DNA of 64,000 nt from Terriglobales bacterium. Lineage in GTDB: Bacteria > Acidobacteriota > Terriglobia > Terriglobales > Acidobacteriaceae. Every line of letters begins with the position of its first letter. Position 1 is the first letter of the stretch. The notes beneath the pieces were generated by a model. That model searched no databases. It had not been told where the DNA came from and worked only from the letters and a program-made list of their open reading frames with translations. This document shows positions 25,846 through 34,616 of this stretch, piece by piece. The translations under genes and the position numbers were made by a program. The stretch covers positions 248,001-312,000 of the forward strand of contig JAICSO010000001.1 in assembly GCA_025936825.1 (NCBI GenBank). Reading direction: 5' to 3'.

Positions 25846-28050
25846 ATGGCCACTTTGCGCGAACAAATCGCGACCAACATGCTCACGGTGACGAAGTTCC
25901 GCGAGCTGTTGCGGCGAATGCGCGACAACCGTCCCAATGACGATCTTGAGCTGGTTCGCAAGGCCTATGAGTTCTCTCAGAAGCACCATTCCGGACAGCA
26001 GCGGGCCTCGGGTGAGCCTTACCTTGTCCACCCCCTCGAAGTCGCCCTTGTTCTCTCCGAAATGAAGATGGACTCGGTTGCGGTCGCGGCTGGTCTTCTC
26101 CACGATTCGGTCGAAGACACCTCCGTCACCATCGTCGACATCCGAAAAGAATTCGGCGAGCAGGTTGCTCATCTCGTCGAAGGCGTCACGAAAATCAGCA
26201 AAATTGATTTCTCGTCGCAGGAAGAGCAGCAGGCGGAGAACCTGCGCAAGATGATGCTGGCCATGGTGGACGATATCCGCGTCGTGCTGATCAAACTTGC
26301 CGACCGGCTGCACAACATGCGAACCCTCGAGCATCTTCCGCCCGCGCGCCAGCAAAAAATTGCGCGCGAGACCCTCGACATCTACGGGCCCATCGCCCAT
26401 CGCCTTGGTATGGGCAAAATCCGCGGTGAACTCGAGGATCTCGGATTTCGCTATCTGGACGAGATCGCCTATCAGCAGGTGCATGATGCCGTCGAGGCCC
26501 GCCGGAAAAAAGGCGAGCAGTTTCTGTCCAGTGTCGAGCGTGTGCTTCGCGAGAAACTTGATGAGGCCAGCATCACTGCGAAAGTGGAGAGTCGCATCAA
26601 GCGACTCTACAGCATCCATAAAAAGCTCTTGAAGCAGCGCATTTCCGTCGATCAGGTATACGACCTCTACGCCATGCGCGTGATCACTAAATCCGTGCAG
26701 GATTGCTACGCTGTCCTTGGAATTGTCCACAATCTCTGGAGACCGGTGCCAGGCAGGATCAAAGACTTCATTGCGATGCCGCGGCCGAATCTCTACCAAT
26801 CGCTGCACACGTCCGTAATCACCGAGGAGGGCGTCAGCTTCGAGATTCAGATCCGGACCGAAGAAATGCACCGCATGGCCGAGGAAGGCATTGCGGCGCA
26901 CTGGAAGTACAAAGATGGCCCCGTCTCGGCCAGGGAAGAACAAGACCTGGCATGGTTACGGCAAGTCGTTGAATGGCAGCGCGACGTTACCGATCCGAGC
27001 GAATTTCTCTCCACCCTCAAGGTTGATCTCTACCCCGAAGAGGTTTACACCTTTACGCCGAAAGGCAAGGTTGTGGTACTTCCGCGCGAAGCGACTCCCA
27101 TCGATTTCGCTTACACGATCCACACCGAAGTTGGCCACAGCTGCGTCGGCGCAAAGGTCAATGGGCGGATGGTTCCGCTGCGCCACAAGCTGCATAGCGG
27201 CGACATTGTCGAGATCATCACCCAGCCCGGTCACAAGCCCAGCCGCGACTGGCTGGCCGTGGTGCGTTCGTCCCGCGCGCGCAATAAAATCAAGCACTGG
27301 CTCAATATCCATCAGCGCGAGCGCGCCATCGAAATCGGCAAGAAGCTGATCGAGAAAGAGGCTCGCAAATACCGCATTGCGCTTAAGGACATCAAGGATG
27401 CCGACATGCAGCGCATCGCATCGGATTACGGCCTTGGCCAGCCGGACGATCTGCTTGCTGCAATCGGTTACGGCAAATATTCAGCGCGTCAGATTCTGGG
27501 CAAACTCGCTCCTGCCTCTGAGCCGGAATCCACCATGCCGCTCGAGGAAGAATCAGGAATCGGCAGCGTGGTTCGCCGTGTTTTTGGCGGAGATCACAGC
27601 AATGCCATTCGCGTGAAGGGCCACGGCGACCTGCTTGTCTATCGCGCGCGCTGTTGCAATCCGATTCGCGGGGAAGCTGTGGTTGGCTATGTGACTCGCG
27701 GCAAAGGCGTAGCTGTTCACTCCGCGAATTGCCCGAACGTCACCAACTTGATGTACGAACCGGAACGGCGGATCGAAGTGGAATGGGGCAAAGACGAAGG
27801 AGCGCCTACTGCATTCCCAGTCAAGCTGACCGTCTTCTGCGATGACCGCTTCGGTATGCTGAAACAAATCACGGCGGTGATCAGCGATACCAACACCAAC
27901 ATCCGCAGCATTGGCTCTCGCAGCGAAAACGGCCAGGCCCATGTCGACATCGTCATTGAAATCGCGGACCTGAAACATCTTGAGAGCATTATCCAGGGCG
28001 TGCGGAAGATTCCCGGCGTACACGATGTGCAGAGATTGCAGAAGCTGTGA
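25846..28050 (+). CDS. rel: Bifunctional (p)ppGpp synthetase/hydrolase (Rel/SpoT)
   Basis: 734 residues. N-terminal HD hydrolase with H62 (YLVHPLEV), H86-D87 (LLHDSVEDT) and LADRLHNMRT. The synthetase domain has YDLYAMRVI and GRIKDFIAMPRPNLYQSLHT. The RIKD motif is the RxKD type of bifunctional enzymes, not the ExDD of E. coli RelA. TGS (VYTFTPKGKVVVLPREATPI), zinc-finger-like (RCCNPIRGEAVVGYVTRGKG, HSANCPN) and ACT (FGMLKQITAVISDTNTNIRS) domains follow. It controls the stringent response to starvation. ATG at 25846 is the most likely start (MATLREQIATNML); an in-frame alternative is ATG 25879. Confidence 0.96.
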   Translation: MATLREQIATNMLTVTKFRELLRRMRDNRPNDDLELVRKAYEFSQKHHSGQQRASGEPYLVHPLEVALVLSEMKMDSVAVAAGLLHDSVEDTSVTIVDIRKEFGEQVAHLVEGVTKISKIDFSSQEEQQAENLRKMMLAMVDDIRVVLIKLADRLHNMRTLEHLPPARQQKIARETLDIYGPIAHRLGMGKIRGELEDLGFRYLDEIAYQQVHDAVEARRKKGEQFLSSVERVLREKLDEASITAKVESRIKRLYSIHKKLLKQRISVDQVYDLYAMRVITKSVQDCYAVLGIVHNLWRPVPGRIKDFIAMPRPNLYQSLHTSVITEEGVSFEIQIRTEEMHRMAEEGIAAHWKYKDGPVSAREEQDLAWLRQVVEWQRDVTDPSEFLSTLKVDLYPEEVYTFTPKGKVVVLPREATPIDFAYTIHTEVGHSCVGAKVNGRMVPLRHKLHSGDIVEIITQPGHKPSRDWLAVVRSSRARNKIKHWLNIHQRERAIEIGKKLIEKEARKYRIALKDIKDADMQRIASDYGLGQPDDLLAAIGYGKYSARQILGKLAPASEPESTMPLEEESGIGSVVRRVFGGDHSNAIRVKGHGDLLVYRARCCNPIRGEAVVGYVTRGKGVAVHSANCPNVTNLMYEPERRIEVEWGKDEGAPTAFPVKLTVFCDDRFGMLKQITAVISDTNTNIRSIGSRSENGQAHVDIVIEIADLKHLESIIQGVRKIPGVHDVQRLQKL

Positions 28051-28062
28051 GTCGCGGATTCC

Positions 28063-28132
28063 AGATCGAAGATTTGAGGTTGCAGATTGTGTGTGCTGGT
28101 TGGTTCAATCTTCAATCTGAAATCTCCAATCT
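28063..28132. repeat. Inverted repeat (family I) between rel and ridA
   Basis: Left arm AGATCGAAGATTTGAGGTTG...CAGATTG (28063-28089), right arm CAATCTTCAATCTGAAATCT...CCAATCT (28106-28132), with a 16-base loop. It lies 12 bases after the rel stop and 20 bases before the ridA ribosome-binding site. Only one copy is seen in the window. Confidence 0.7.
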
Positions 28133-28161
28133 AAAATTCCCAACTGTCATCACGGAGGAGC

Positions 28162-28545
28162 ATGCGCGACGTCATTTCCACTCCCGATGCACCCAAGGCG
28201 ATCGGGCCTTACTCGCAGGCAATTCGGTCGAATGGATTCGTCTTTGTTTCAGGGCAGGTAGCAATTGATCCGGCCACCCAGCAGGTGATCGATGGCGATA
28301 TTGCGGTTCAAACCGAGCGTGTAATAAAGAATCTTGCAGCCATCCTCAAAGCCGCGGGCAGCGCCCTCGACAAAGTGGTCAAATCTACCGTGTTCCTGAA
28401 GAACATGGCAGACTTCGCCTCTATGAACGACGTCTATGGCAAGCACTTCACCGGGGCGCCGCCGGCGAGATCAACCGTGGAGGCAGCGCGCCTACCCAAG
28501 GATGTACTTGTAGAAATCGAAGTCATCGCGATCGCAAACCAATGA
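28162..28545 (+). CDS. ridA: RidA family enamine/imine deaminase
   Basis: 127 residues, the standard length. Hydrolyses reactive 2-aminoacrylate and related imines to keto acids plus ammonia. Signature: [28 protein letters not shown] and the closing [20 protein letters not shown] with the key Arg (PPARST) and Glu (EIEVIAIA). GGAGGAG precedes the ATG by 4 bases. It likely shares a transcript with the FKBP gene downstream (25-base gap). Confidence 0.95.
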   Translation: MRDVISTPDAPKAIGPYSQAIRSNGFVFVSGQVAIDPATQQVIDGDIAVQTERVIKNLAAILKAAGSALDKVVKSTVFLKNMADFASMNDVYGKHFTGAPPARSTVEAARLPKDVLVEIEVIAIANQ

Positions 28546-28570
28546 GACTCGAAGTACTTTGAGAGGAATT

Positions 28571-29092
28571 ATGACTAAAACTCTTTTCGTTTTCCTGTTT
28601 CTGGTGACCGGCCTGATGTTCGCACAAACCAGCACAACGCAGACAAAAACTCCACAACACAAGAGCACCACCGCAACCCACAAAGCCGGCACGGCGGCCA
28701 GGAAACCGGCTGCACGGCCCAATCCTAATGTTCCGGCGAAGGTGACCGGCCCCGGGACCACCACGCCCTCTGGACTTCAATACTGGGACATTAGAGTCGG
28801 AACCGGTGCGACTGCCGAAGCCGGACAAACGGTGAAAGTGCACTACACCGGCTGGCTTACGACCGGGAAAAAATTCGACAGTTCAGTAGGTGGTGCCCCC
28901 TTCAGTTTTCCCCTTGGCGGCGGGCAGGTCATAAAAGGCTGGGATGAAGGAGTTGCGGGAATGAAAGTTGGCGGCAAACGCCAGCTGCGGATTCCTCCAG
29001 ACCTTGCGTACGGCGAGCAAGGAACTCCCGGAGGGCCTATTCCGCCGAATGCGACACTCATCTTCGACGTGCAGCTTGTGGGAATCCAGTAA
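28571..29092 (+). CDS. Secreted FKBP-type peptidyl-prolyl isomerase
   Basis: 173 residues. ATG 28571 follows GAGAGGAATT. Signal peptide [19 protein letters not shown], a Thr/Lys/Ala-rich linker (residues 20-60), then one FKBP domain: [60 protein letters not shown] and closing [15 protein letters not shown]. It is presumably periplasmic and accelerates proline isomerisation. Whether the linker reflects membrane or cell-wall spacing is unknown. Confidence 0.95.
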   Translation: MTKTLFVFLFLVTGLMFAQTSTTQTKTPQHKSTTATHKAGTAARKPAARPNPNVPAKVTGPGTTTPSGLQYWDIRVGTGATAEAGQTVKVHYTGWLTTGKKFDSSVGGAPFSFPLGGGQVIKGWDEGVAGMKVGGKRQLRIPPDLAYGEQGTPGGPIPPNATLIFDVQLVGIQ

Positions 29093-29169
29093 TCAAATAA
29101 TCGCTGATCGGGGTATCTCGCGGATCTGATCTGCCGGAAAGCGGGAGCGCGGTTCAGTTGAGTTACTGC

Positions 29170-29358
29170 TTAGGCTTTTGTGACTTTGCCGCTGCGCAGG
29201 CAGGAAGTGCACACGCGAAGCCGCTTATTACCGCCCTTCACCTTCGCGTGGACATTGCGCAGGTTCACGTTCCAACGACGTTTCGTGACGTTGTGGGCGT
29301 GGCTGATGTTGTTTCCAAACTGCGGCCCCTTGCCGCAAATTTCGCATACTTGTGCCAT
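29170..29358 (-). CDS. rpmB: 50S ribosomal protein L28
   Basis: 62 residues. MAQVCEICGKGPQFGNNISH and TKRRWNVNLRNVHAKVKG mark L28. It is the zinc-ribbon (C+) form: CEIC near the start and CTSC near the end (RVCTSCLRSGKVTKA). GGAGCAGTC precedes the ATG. It lies alone on the minus strand, facing the FKBP gene. Confidence 0.96.
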   Translation of the reverse strand: MAQVCEICGKGPQFGNNISHAHNVTKRRWNVNLRNVHAKVKGGNKRLRVCTSCLRSGKVTKA

Positions 29359-29447
29359 GACTGCTCCGAGGTCTTGGAATCTACTGGAAAGATAGATTTT
29401 ACTGGAATTTCAGCGGATCCGCCACTGGAGAACGCCGTAATTGCGGT

Positions 29448-29672
29448 CTAGCGTTGCTGCTCGCCCGAGCGCTTTCCTGGCTTCCAGAAGGTCTTAATGA
29501 TGCCCAGGAACACCAGGCAGAACCAGAAGTCGATGATGACGCCGAGGTCCAGCTTGGCCGGATTGTGCTGCGCCGCGGGCGGCAGATACGGCATGACGAG
29601 GAAGTACACCACATTCCCCGCCACCACCGCGGCCAGGGATTGAAGAAAGTTCATCTTACCGAGCTTTGACAC
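29448..29672 (-). CDS. Small two-helix membrane protein, unknown function
   Basis: 74 residues from a GTG at 29672 (GAGG 7 bases upstream) or 68 from the ATG at 29654. Two hydrophobic helices: about residues 12-28 (LAAVVAGNVVYFLVMPY) and 42-62 (LGVIIDFWFCLVFLGIIKTF). The tail is basic and polar. It lies 89 bases upstream of rpmB on the same strand. No domain is recognised. Confidence 0.7.
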   Translation of the reverse strand: MSKLGKMNFLQSLAAVVAGNVVYFLVMPYLPPAAQHNPAKLDLGVIIDFWFCLVFLGIIKTFWKPGKRSGEQQR

Positions 29673-29838
29673 CGCAGAACCTCAAAAAGTAGCATGCAGC
29701 ACTCAGCAGTCAGCGGGCGGCTACAGGCAAAATTGCTTTTGTCCAGGTTTGCCGATCCGCGTTCATCGGCGTGAATCCGTGGAAAATGAAGTTCAACTTC
29801 GCACCCTGGATGCTGAACGCTCATATACCATCTCTCTG

Positions 29839-32127
29839 ATGCTGGAACCGTCTACTCCTGTGCAGTACGTGAAAGGAATCGGGCCCAGGCTGGCCGAAAT
29901 CCTCGCGGCCAAGGGACTGCACACGGTGGATGATCTCCTCCATTATCTGCCTTTTCGGTATGAAGATCGCCTGAACCCACGAAGCATAGCCGAACTGAGG
30001 GCTGGCGAAATGGCGACCGTCATCGGAGAGGTGCGCACCTCGGGCCTGTTTCGCACGCGCAAGATGCCCATCTTCCAGCTGACAGTCGGGCAAGGCCGCG
30101 CGCGCCTGAAGTGCCTCTGGTTCAACGGCACCTATCTGCGAGACAAATTTCAACCCGGCCAGATTGTCGCGTTGTACGGCAAGGTGGAAGACGACCGCGG
30201 CGAGTTGCAACTCAGACAGCCGCAATTTGAGATTTTGGGCGAGCCCGAAGGCGATGCGGAGCAAAAGGCGTCCGAGTCGCTGGAAATAGGTCGAATCGTT
30301 CCGATTTATGAATCCGCGGGACAGGGGAGGCTCACCTCGCGCTGGTTTCGCCGGACTATTCGTCGCGCGCTGGAGGACCTATCTCCCGAAATGCCGGAAG
30401 GAATTCCTGCATCCGTACGCAAACGGCTGAACCTGCTGCCGCCCCGCGAGGCGCTGTGGAAGGTACACTGGCCCGACGAAGGCGAAAGCGTTCATGCGCT
30501 GCAGTCGTTTCGGACGCCCGCACACATTCGCATGATCTTTGAGGAACTGTTCTTCATTGAACTGGGGCTGGAACTCAAGCGCCGCGAGCAGAAAGCGCAA
30601 ACAGGAATTGCCTTCGACCTGACTGATCAGGTGCGTCAGGCAATCAAAAAGATCCTGCCGTTTCACCCCACCAATGCACAAAAGAGGGCGCTGAAGGAAA
30701 TCGCTTCTGATATGGAAAAGCCGTTTCCCATGCGGCGTCTTCTGCAAGGCGATGTCGGGTCAGGCAAGACGCTGGTAGCGTTTGAAGCTGCCATCATCGC
30801 GATCGAAAATGGCTATCAGGTCGCGCTCATGGCGCCCACGGAGATTCTGGCCCAACAGCACTACTTTTCTGCGCGCCGAATTCTGGAGCCATCAGGTTAT
30901 CGCATTGTGTTGTTGACGGGCTCGCTTGAAGACGATCGCAAGCGCGAGATTCGTCGCCACATCGCGCAGGGCGGTGCTCAGCTGGTAATTGGAACGCATG
31001 CATTGATCGAGCAAAAGGTCGAGTTCGACAAGCTCGGCCTAGTGATCGTGGATGAGCAACACCGGTTCGGAGTGTTGCAACGCTTCAAATTAATGAAGAA
31101 GCAGGACGCTCGCCCTAACACAAACCACGTAGGGGCGGCTGCCCTCAGCCGTCCTGAGCAACGCTCCGCGGTATCGTCTGCTGCCGAGTTGCGCTCGGCT
31201 AGACAGCCGAGGGCGGCTGTCCCTACGCAAATCGACCGCACGGACGAGGGTGCCCGTGCCTCCACCGCTTCAGCGGAACCCGACGTTCTGGTTATGACGG
31301 CCACACCCATCCCGCGCACCCTCGCACTCACGCTCTACGGCGACCTCGATCTCAGCGTGCTGGACGAAATGCCGCCCGGGCGAACGCCAATCGTCACCAA
31401 ACGGGTTGGCGATGAGAGCTCAGAGAAGATCTGGCAGTTTGTGCGCCAGCAAGTTGCAGCGGGACATCAGGCCTACGTTGTCTATCCTGTGATCGAGGAG
31501 AACGAGGAATCCGAGCTCAAAGCCGCGATGAAGATGTATCGCGAGCTGAGCAAGAAAGTGTTTCCCGACCTGCAGGTCGCCGTACTCCACGGACGCATGG
31601 AAGCTGACCTGAAAGAGCAGGTCATGCGTTTGTTCCAGCAGGGCAAGATTCAAATTCTGGTCTCAACCACGGTGATCGAAGTCGGCGTGGACGTGCCGAA
31701 TGCCGCAGTGATGGTCATCGAACATGCAGAACGTTTTGGGTTGGCACAGCTGCATCAGCTACGGGGCCGCATTGGACGCGGCGCTGCCAAGTCGTATTGC
31801 ATTCTCATGACCGGCGGCAAGGTTTCCGAAGAGGCCGAGCGGCGTCTGGATGCGATGGTACGCACCAACGATGGTTTCGAAATCGCAGAATTGGATCTGG
31901 AAATGCGTGGCCCGGGCGAATTCTTCGGCACGCGCCAGGCGGGAATGCCCACCTTCCAGGTCGCAAGCCTCACCCGCGATCGCGATCTGCTGGAACTGGC
32001 GAAGAAAGAGGCCGCAGCCGTTCTTTCCGGTCCAAATCCAGAGATCTCGCAGCTAGACATCGACCGCGCTCTGCGCCGGATGAGGACAAAGTGGCAAAAG
32101 ACGTATGGCTTGGTAGAGGTGGGGTGA
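29839..32127 (+). CDS. recG: ATP-dependent DNA helicase RecG with in-frame repeat insertion
   Basis: 762 residues, against about 690 usual. Remodels stalled forks and Holliday junctions. The start ATG at 29839 gives MLEPSTPVQYVKGIGPRLAE, a normal N-terminus. OB/wedge domain first, then helicase motifs: Walker A LQGDVGSGKT, motif II DEQHRFGVLQRF, motif III MTATPIPRTLALTLYGDLD, and later STTVIEVGVDVPNA and QLHQLRGRIGRG. The C-terminal region has LEMRGPGEFFGTRQAGMP. Residues about 423-480, between DEQHRF...LMKK and DVLVMTATPIPR, are extra. They are encoded by family B and A palindromes read in frame. Confidence 0.96.
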   Translation: MLEPSTPVQYVKGIGPRLAEILAAKGLHTVDDLLHYLPFRYEDRLNPRSIAELRAGEMATVIGEVRTSGLFRTRKMPIFQLTVGQGRARLKCLWFNGTYLRDKFQPGQIVALYGKVEDDRGELQLRQPQFEILGEPEGDAEQKASESLEIGRIVPIYESAGQGRLTSRWFRRTIRRALEDLSPEMPEGIPASVRKRLNLLPPREALWKVHWPDEGESVHALQSFRTPAHIRMIFEELFFIELGLELKRREQKAQTGIAFDLTDQVRQAIKKILPFHPTNAQKRALKEIASDMEKPFPMRRLLQGDVGSGKTLVAFEAAIIAIENGYQVALMAPTEILAQQHYFSARRILEPSGYRIVLLTGSLEDDRKREIRRHIAQGGAQLVIGTHALIEQKVEFDKLGLVIVDEQHRFGVLQRFKLMKKQDARPNTNHVGAAALSRPEQRSAVSSAAELRSARQPRAAVPTQIDRTDEGARASTASAEPDVLVMTATPIPRTLALTLYGDLDLSVLDEMPPGRTPIVTKRVGDESSEKIWQFVRQQVAAGHQAYVVYPVIEENEESELKAAMKMYRELSKKVFPDLQVAVLHGRMEADLKEQVMRLFQQGKIQILVSTTVIEVGVDVPNAAVMVIEHAERFGLAQLHQLRGRIGRGAAKSYCILMTGGKVSEEAERRLDAMVRTNDGFEIAELDLEMRGPGEFFGTRQAGMPTFQVASLTRDRDLLELAKKEAAAVLSGPNPEISQLDIDRALRRMRTKWQKTYGLVEVG
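31128..31265. repeat. Composite palindromic element (families B+A) inside recG
   Basis: Family B runs 31128-31227. Its ends CGTAGGGGCGGCTGCCCTCA and GGGCGGCTGTCCCTACG form a roughly 26-bp terminal inverted repeat with about 5 transition-type mismatches. The right end is itself the perfect hairpin GACAGCCG-AGGG-CGGCTGTC (31202-31221). An A-type hairpin with AGGG loop follows at 31238-31259 and ends CTCCAC (31265). The same B-then-A order occurs in selA. Confidence 0.9.
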
Positions 32128-32147
32128 CCCGGTTACGTTGAATTTCA

Positions 32148-32175
32148 GGACGGGCGAGGGCGCCCGTCCCTCCAC
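32148..32175. repeat. Perfect AGGG-loop hairpin (family A) after recG
   Basis: GGACGGGCG-AGGG-CGCCCGTCC: a perfect 9-bp stem with a tetraloop, followed by CTCCAC. It lies 20 bases after the recG stop and 21 bases before the convergent gene's stop. There is no U-run, so it is not a classic terminator. Confidence 0.88.
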
Positions 32176-32196
32176 GATCAAAGCGGGATGCGACCG

Positions 32197-32703
32197 TTAC
32201 TCCACCTGCACCGTCACGTACTTCTTCCCGTGATATAGCCGATACTCGCCGCCTTCTTCCGCCATCTTCAGCGGCACCGGTCGCTTTAGGTTAGCGTCTG
32301 CCTTCGACGAGACAGTGAACACATCGTTCGCGCCGACATCAGTGACCACGAATTTATCGCCGACGAAGCCGAATCCGTACTCGCCCGGAGCAAGTTCCGT
32401 GCCCTCAACCTTAATCTTGACTTCGGTTATAAGCAGCCCCTGATACTTTGCTGCGACATCAGAGGCATAGCCCGACGTGTCGACGAGCGCAGCAATGACG
32501 TATTTCCCGTCTTTCGTCCGCACCGCTCCCGAGTTGCGAATCTGAACCGTGGCGCTCTGTCCGCGATAGAAGTAGGCGGCGGGCACCAGTTTCTGCAACT
32601 CGGCACTCGGAACTACGCCCGCGGGCTTAGATTGCCCGAAAGCTGAAAAAGAAGCGATAAGAATGGCGGATGCGACAACGAGAGTAATGTTGCGAGTTCT
32701 CAC
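32197..32703 (-). CDS. Secreted protein of unknown function
   Basis: 168 residues. A GTG at 32703 is taken as start, with AAGGAGAG just upstream. The open frame continues upstream to 32952, but that part is repeat DNA. Signal peptide RTRNITLVVASAILIASFSAFGQ. The mature part looks beta-rich: LQKLVPAAYFYRGQSATVQI, KYVIAALVDTSGYASD and EYRLYHGKKYVTVQVE at the C-terminus. I recognise no domain. Related acidobacterial exported proteins probably exist, but I cannot name one. Confidence 0.78.
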   Translation of the reverse strand: MRTRNITLVVASAILIASFSAFGQSKPAGVVPSAELQKLVPAAYFYRGQSATVQIRNSGAVRTKDGKYVIAALVDTSGYASDVAAKYQGLLITEVKIKVEGTELAPGEYGFGFVGDKFVVTDVGANDVFTVSSKADANLKRPVPLKMAEEGGEYRLYHGKKYVTVQVE

Positions 32704-32855
32704 AAAGCTCTCCTTGACTGGCCGATGCCAGGCGAAATGAATGTACGCTTGCCGGGGCCGTTGGCGCAACCTGTGCGATCTGAGACTGTCATGCTGGCCA
32801 GCCGTCGAGTTATTGCTGGGTTTGAGGTGGCAAGTAGGGCCCCGTTCATGCTTTT

Positions 32856-32931
32856 CTTTGCGCACTTTGCGATCTTTGCGGTTTAAGGTTTGAAAACTTT
32901 GAACCGCAAAGTACGCGAAGATCGCAAAGTG
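32856..32931. repeat. Family E palindromic repeat (copy 3)
   Basis: Left arm CTTTGCGCACTTTGCGATCT...TTGCGGTTT (32856-32884), right arm AACCGCAAAGTACGCGAAGA...TCGCAAAGTG (32902-32931), with a 17-base loop. It occupies the middle of the 340-base gap between the secreted protein and selA. The rest of that gap shows nothing. Confidence 0.8.
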
Positions 32932-33042
32932 AGATCTAGTGCTACTGAGCAATCACGGCCCGAGAATTGAGCCTTTCCAGCACCAGGCATAAATGCATCT
33001 TAGGTTGCGGTGAGGACGGGGTTGCACAGATAATCATCGCCA

Positions 33043-34566
33043 ATGAAAACGCAGCCGGAACTGTATCGCGAACTGCCATCCGTGGATGATCTGCTGCATT
33101 CGTCGGCTATCGCTGAACTTGCGATGCAAGAAGGGCAAACCGCCGTAGCTGATGCGTGTCGAGCCGTCCTTTCGCGATTGCGCGGCGAAATCGGAGAAGG
33201 CTACCTCGATTCTGACAAGCTGAAGCTTGCACTATCCGACATCTCTAATGCCGTTCGGCAGGAACTGACCCGGGTATTGGGATATTCGCTGCGTCCCGTT
33301 ATCAACGCGACAGGCGTAATTCTGCACACAAACTTGGGGAGAGCTCCGATCGCGCAGTCCGCGTTTGAACACATCCGCGAGACGGCGGGTGCCTACTCCA
33401 ACCTCGAATTTGATATTGAGGCAGGCGAGCGTGGCAAGCGCGACGTGCATGTAGACCGCTTGTTTCGGAAGCTGCTGTCGGAAGACTCTGCCGAACTGCG
33501 CTCGGCCGGACAGCCGAGGGCGGCTGTCCCTACGCCAACCGCCCATACGGGCGAGGGCGCCCATTCGACTCCCCCGGCTTCCTCGGCCGCTCAGGGCAGG
33601 CTCCGTACCTCCACTTCTACGATTGTCGTTAACAACAATGCTGCGGCTGTGCTGCTGGCGCTGAATACGCTTGCGGAAGGCGGCGAGGTCATTGTCTCGC
33701 GAGGCGAACTGGTAGAAATCGGCGGGTCCTTCCGTATTCCGGATGTCATGAGCAAGTCGGGCGCGGTGCTGCGCGAAGTGGGGACCACTAACCGCACTCG
33801 CGTGTCCGACTACGAGAAAGCCATCAACGATCGCACCCGCCTTTTGTTGCGCGTGCATCGATCAAACTTCGAGATCACCGGTTTCACCGAACAGCCGAGC
33901 GTTGCAGAACTGGTCGCGCTCGCGCGTAAACGCAATGTCCCTTTGCTCGAAGACCTTGGCAGCGGGGCGCTTTTCGATCTCGCTCAGGTCGGAATCCAGA
34001 ATGAGCCCGGCGTCCTCGATAGCTTACGCGGGGGTGTAGACGTCGTGACCTACAGTGGCGACAAGCTGCTCGGCGGCCCGCAGGCTGGCCTCATCAGCGG
34101 CCGCGAGGACCTGGTCAAGAAAATGCGCAGTAATTCCCTATTTCGCGCGCTTCGGGTCGACAAGCTGATCTATGCCGCTCTGGAAGCCACGCTGCTTGCC
34201 TATGTAAAACGTGACTACAACGCTGTTCCGACACTTCGTATGATGCAAACGCCGAAAGCGGATATCACGCGGCGCGCGGAAGCTCTCGCGAAGAGCATCC
34301 AGTCGCAAAAATTACGCGCCGAGCTCCTCGACGGCGAATCTCTCCTTGGCGGCGGCTCGGCTCCATCTTCCACTCTTCCGACAACCGTTCTCGCGCTCAC
34401 ATGCTATAGTCTCTCCGCCAATGAGCTAGCTGCGCGTTTGCGTGTTTCCGACCCGCCGGTAATCGCGCGCGTTGAGGAAGGCAAAGTCCTGCTCGACCTG
34501 CGCACCGTCTTTCCTGAGCAGGACAAGGTCTTAACACAGGTACTTGTGAACGCCGCGGCAGTGTAG
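33043..34566 (+). CDS. selA: L-seryl-tRNA(Sec) selenium transferase with in-frame repeat insertion
   Basis: 507 residues, against about 460 usual. PLP enzyme converting Ser-tRNA(Sec) to selenocysteinyl-tRNA. Motifs: RPVINATGVILHTNLGRAPI, IVVNNNAAAVLLALNTLA, IVSRGELVEIGGSFRIPDVM, VGTTNRTRVSDYEKAI and the PLP lysine in YSGDKLLGGPQAGLI. Residues about 148-193, between RLFRKLLSED and IVVNNNAA, are extra. They are encoded by the same composite palindromic element as in recG. selB, selC and selD are not in this window. Confidence 0.96.
   Translation: MKTQPELYRELPSVDDLLHSSAIAELAMQEGQTAVADACRAVLSRLRGEIGEGYLDSDKLKLALSDISNAVRQELTRVLGYSLRPVINATGVILHTNLGRAPIAQSAFEHIRETAGAYSNLEFDIEAGERGKRDVHVDRLFRKLLSEDSAELRSAGQPRAAVPTPTAHTGEGAHSTPPASSAAQGRLRTSTSTIVVNNNAAAVLLALNTLAEGGEVIVSRGELVEIGGSFRIPDVMSKSGAVLREVGTTNRTRVSDYEKAINDRTRLLLRVHRSNFEITGFTEQPSVAELVALARKRNVPLLEDLGSGALFDLAQVGIQNEPGVLDSLRGGVDVVTYSGDKLLGGPQAGLISGREDLVKKMRSNSLFRALRVDKLIYAALEATLLAYVKRDYNAVPTLRMMQTPKADITRRAEALAKSIQSQKLRAELLDGESLLGGGSAPSSTLPTTVLALTCYSLSANELAARLRVSDPPVIARVEEGKVLLDLRTVFPEQDKVLTQVLVNAAAV
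33487..33617. repeat. Composite palindromic element (families B+A) inside selA
   Basis: Perfect hairpin GGACAGCCG-AGGG-CGGCTGTCC (33508-33529), then CTACGCC. About 20 bases on comes an A-type hairpin GGGCG-AGGG-CGCCC (33549-33562), then a G/C-rich tail to about 33617. The left half of family B is reduced compared with recG. Confidence 0.88.
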
Positions 34567-34616
34567 GACATTGAGCAAATCGATATTGTCATCCTTCGAG
34601 GGAGGATTCCTCTTCC

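Noticed and set aside
32148-32175. Intrinsic terminator for recG
   Set aside because: The stem is perfect but no U-run follows on either strand. The same hairpin occurs inside genes, so it is treated as a repeat.
32704-32952. N-terminal 83-codon extension of the secreted protein
   Set aside because: The extension is translated family E repeat. The GTG at 32703 has a ribosome-binding site and a signal peptide right behind it.
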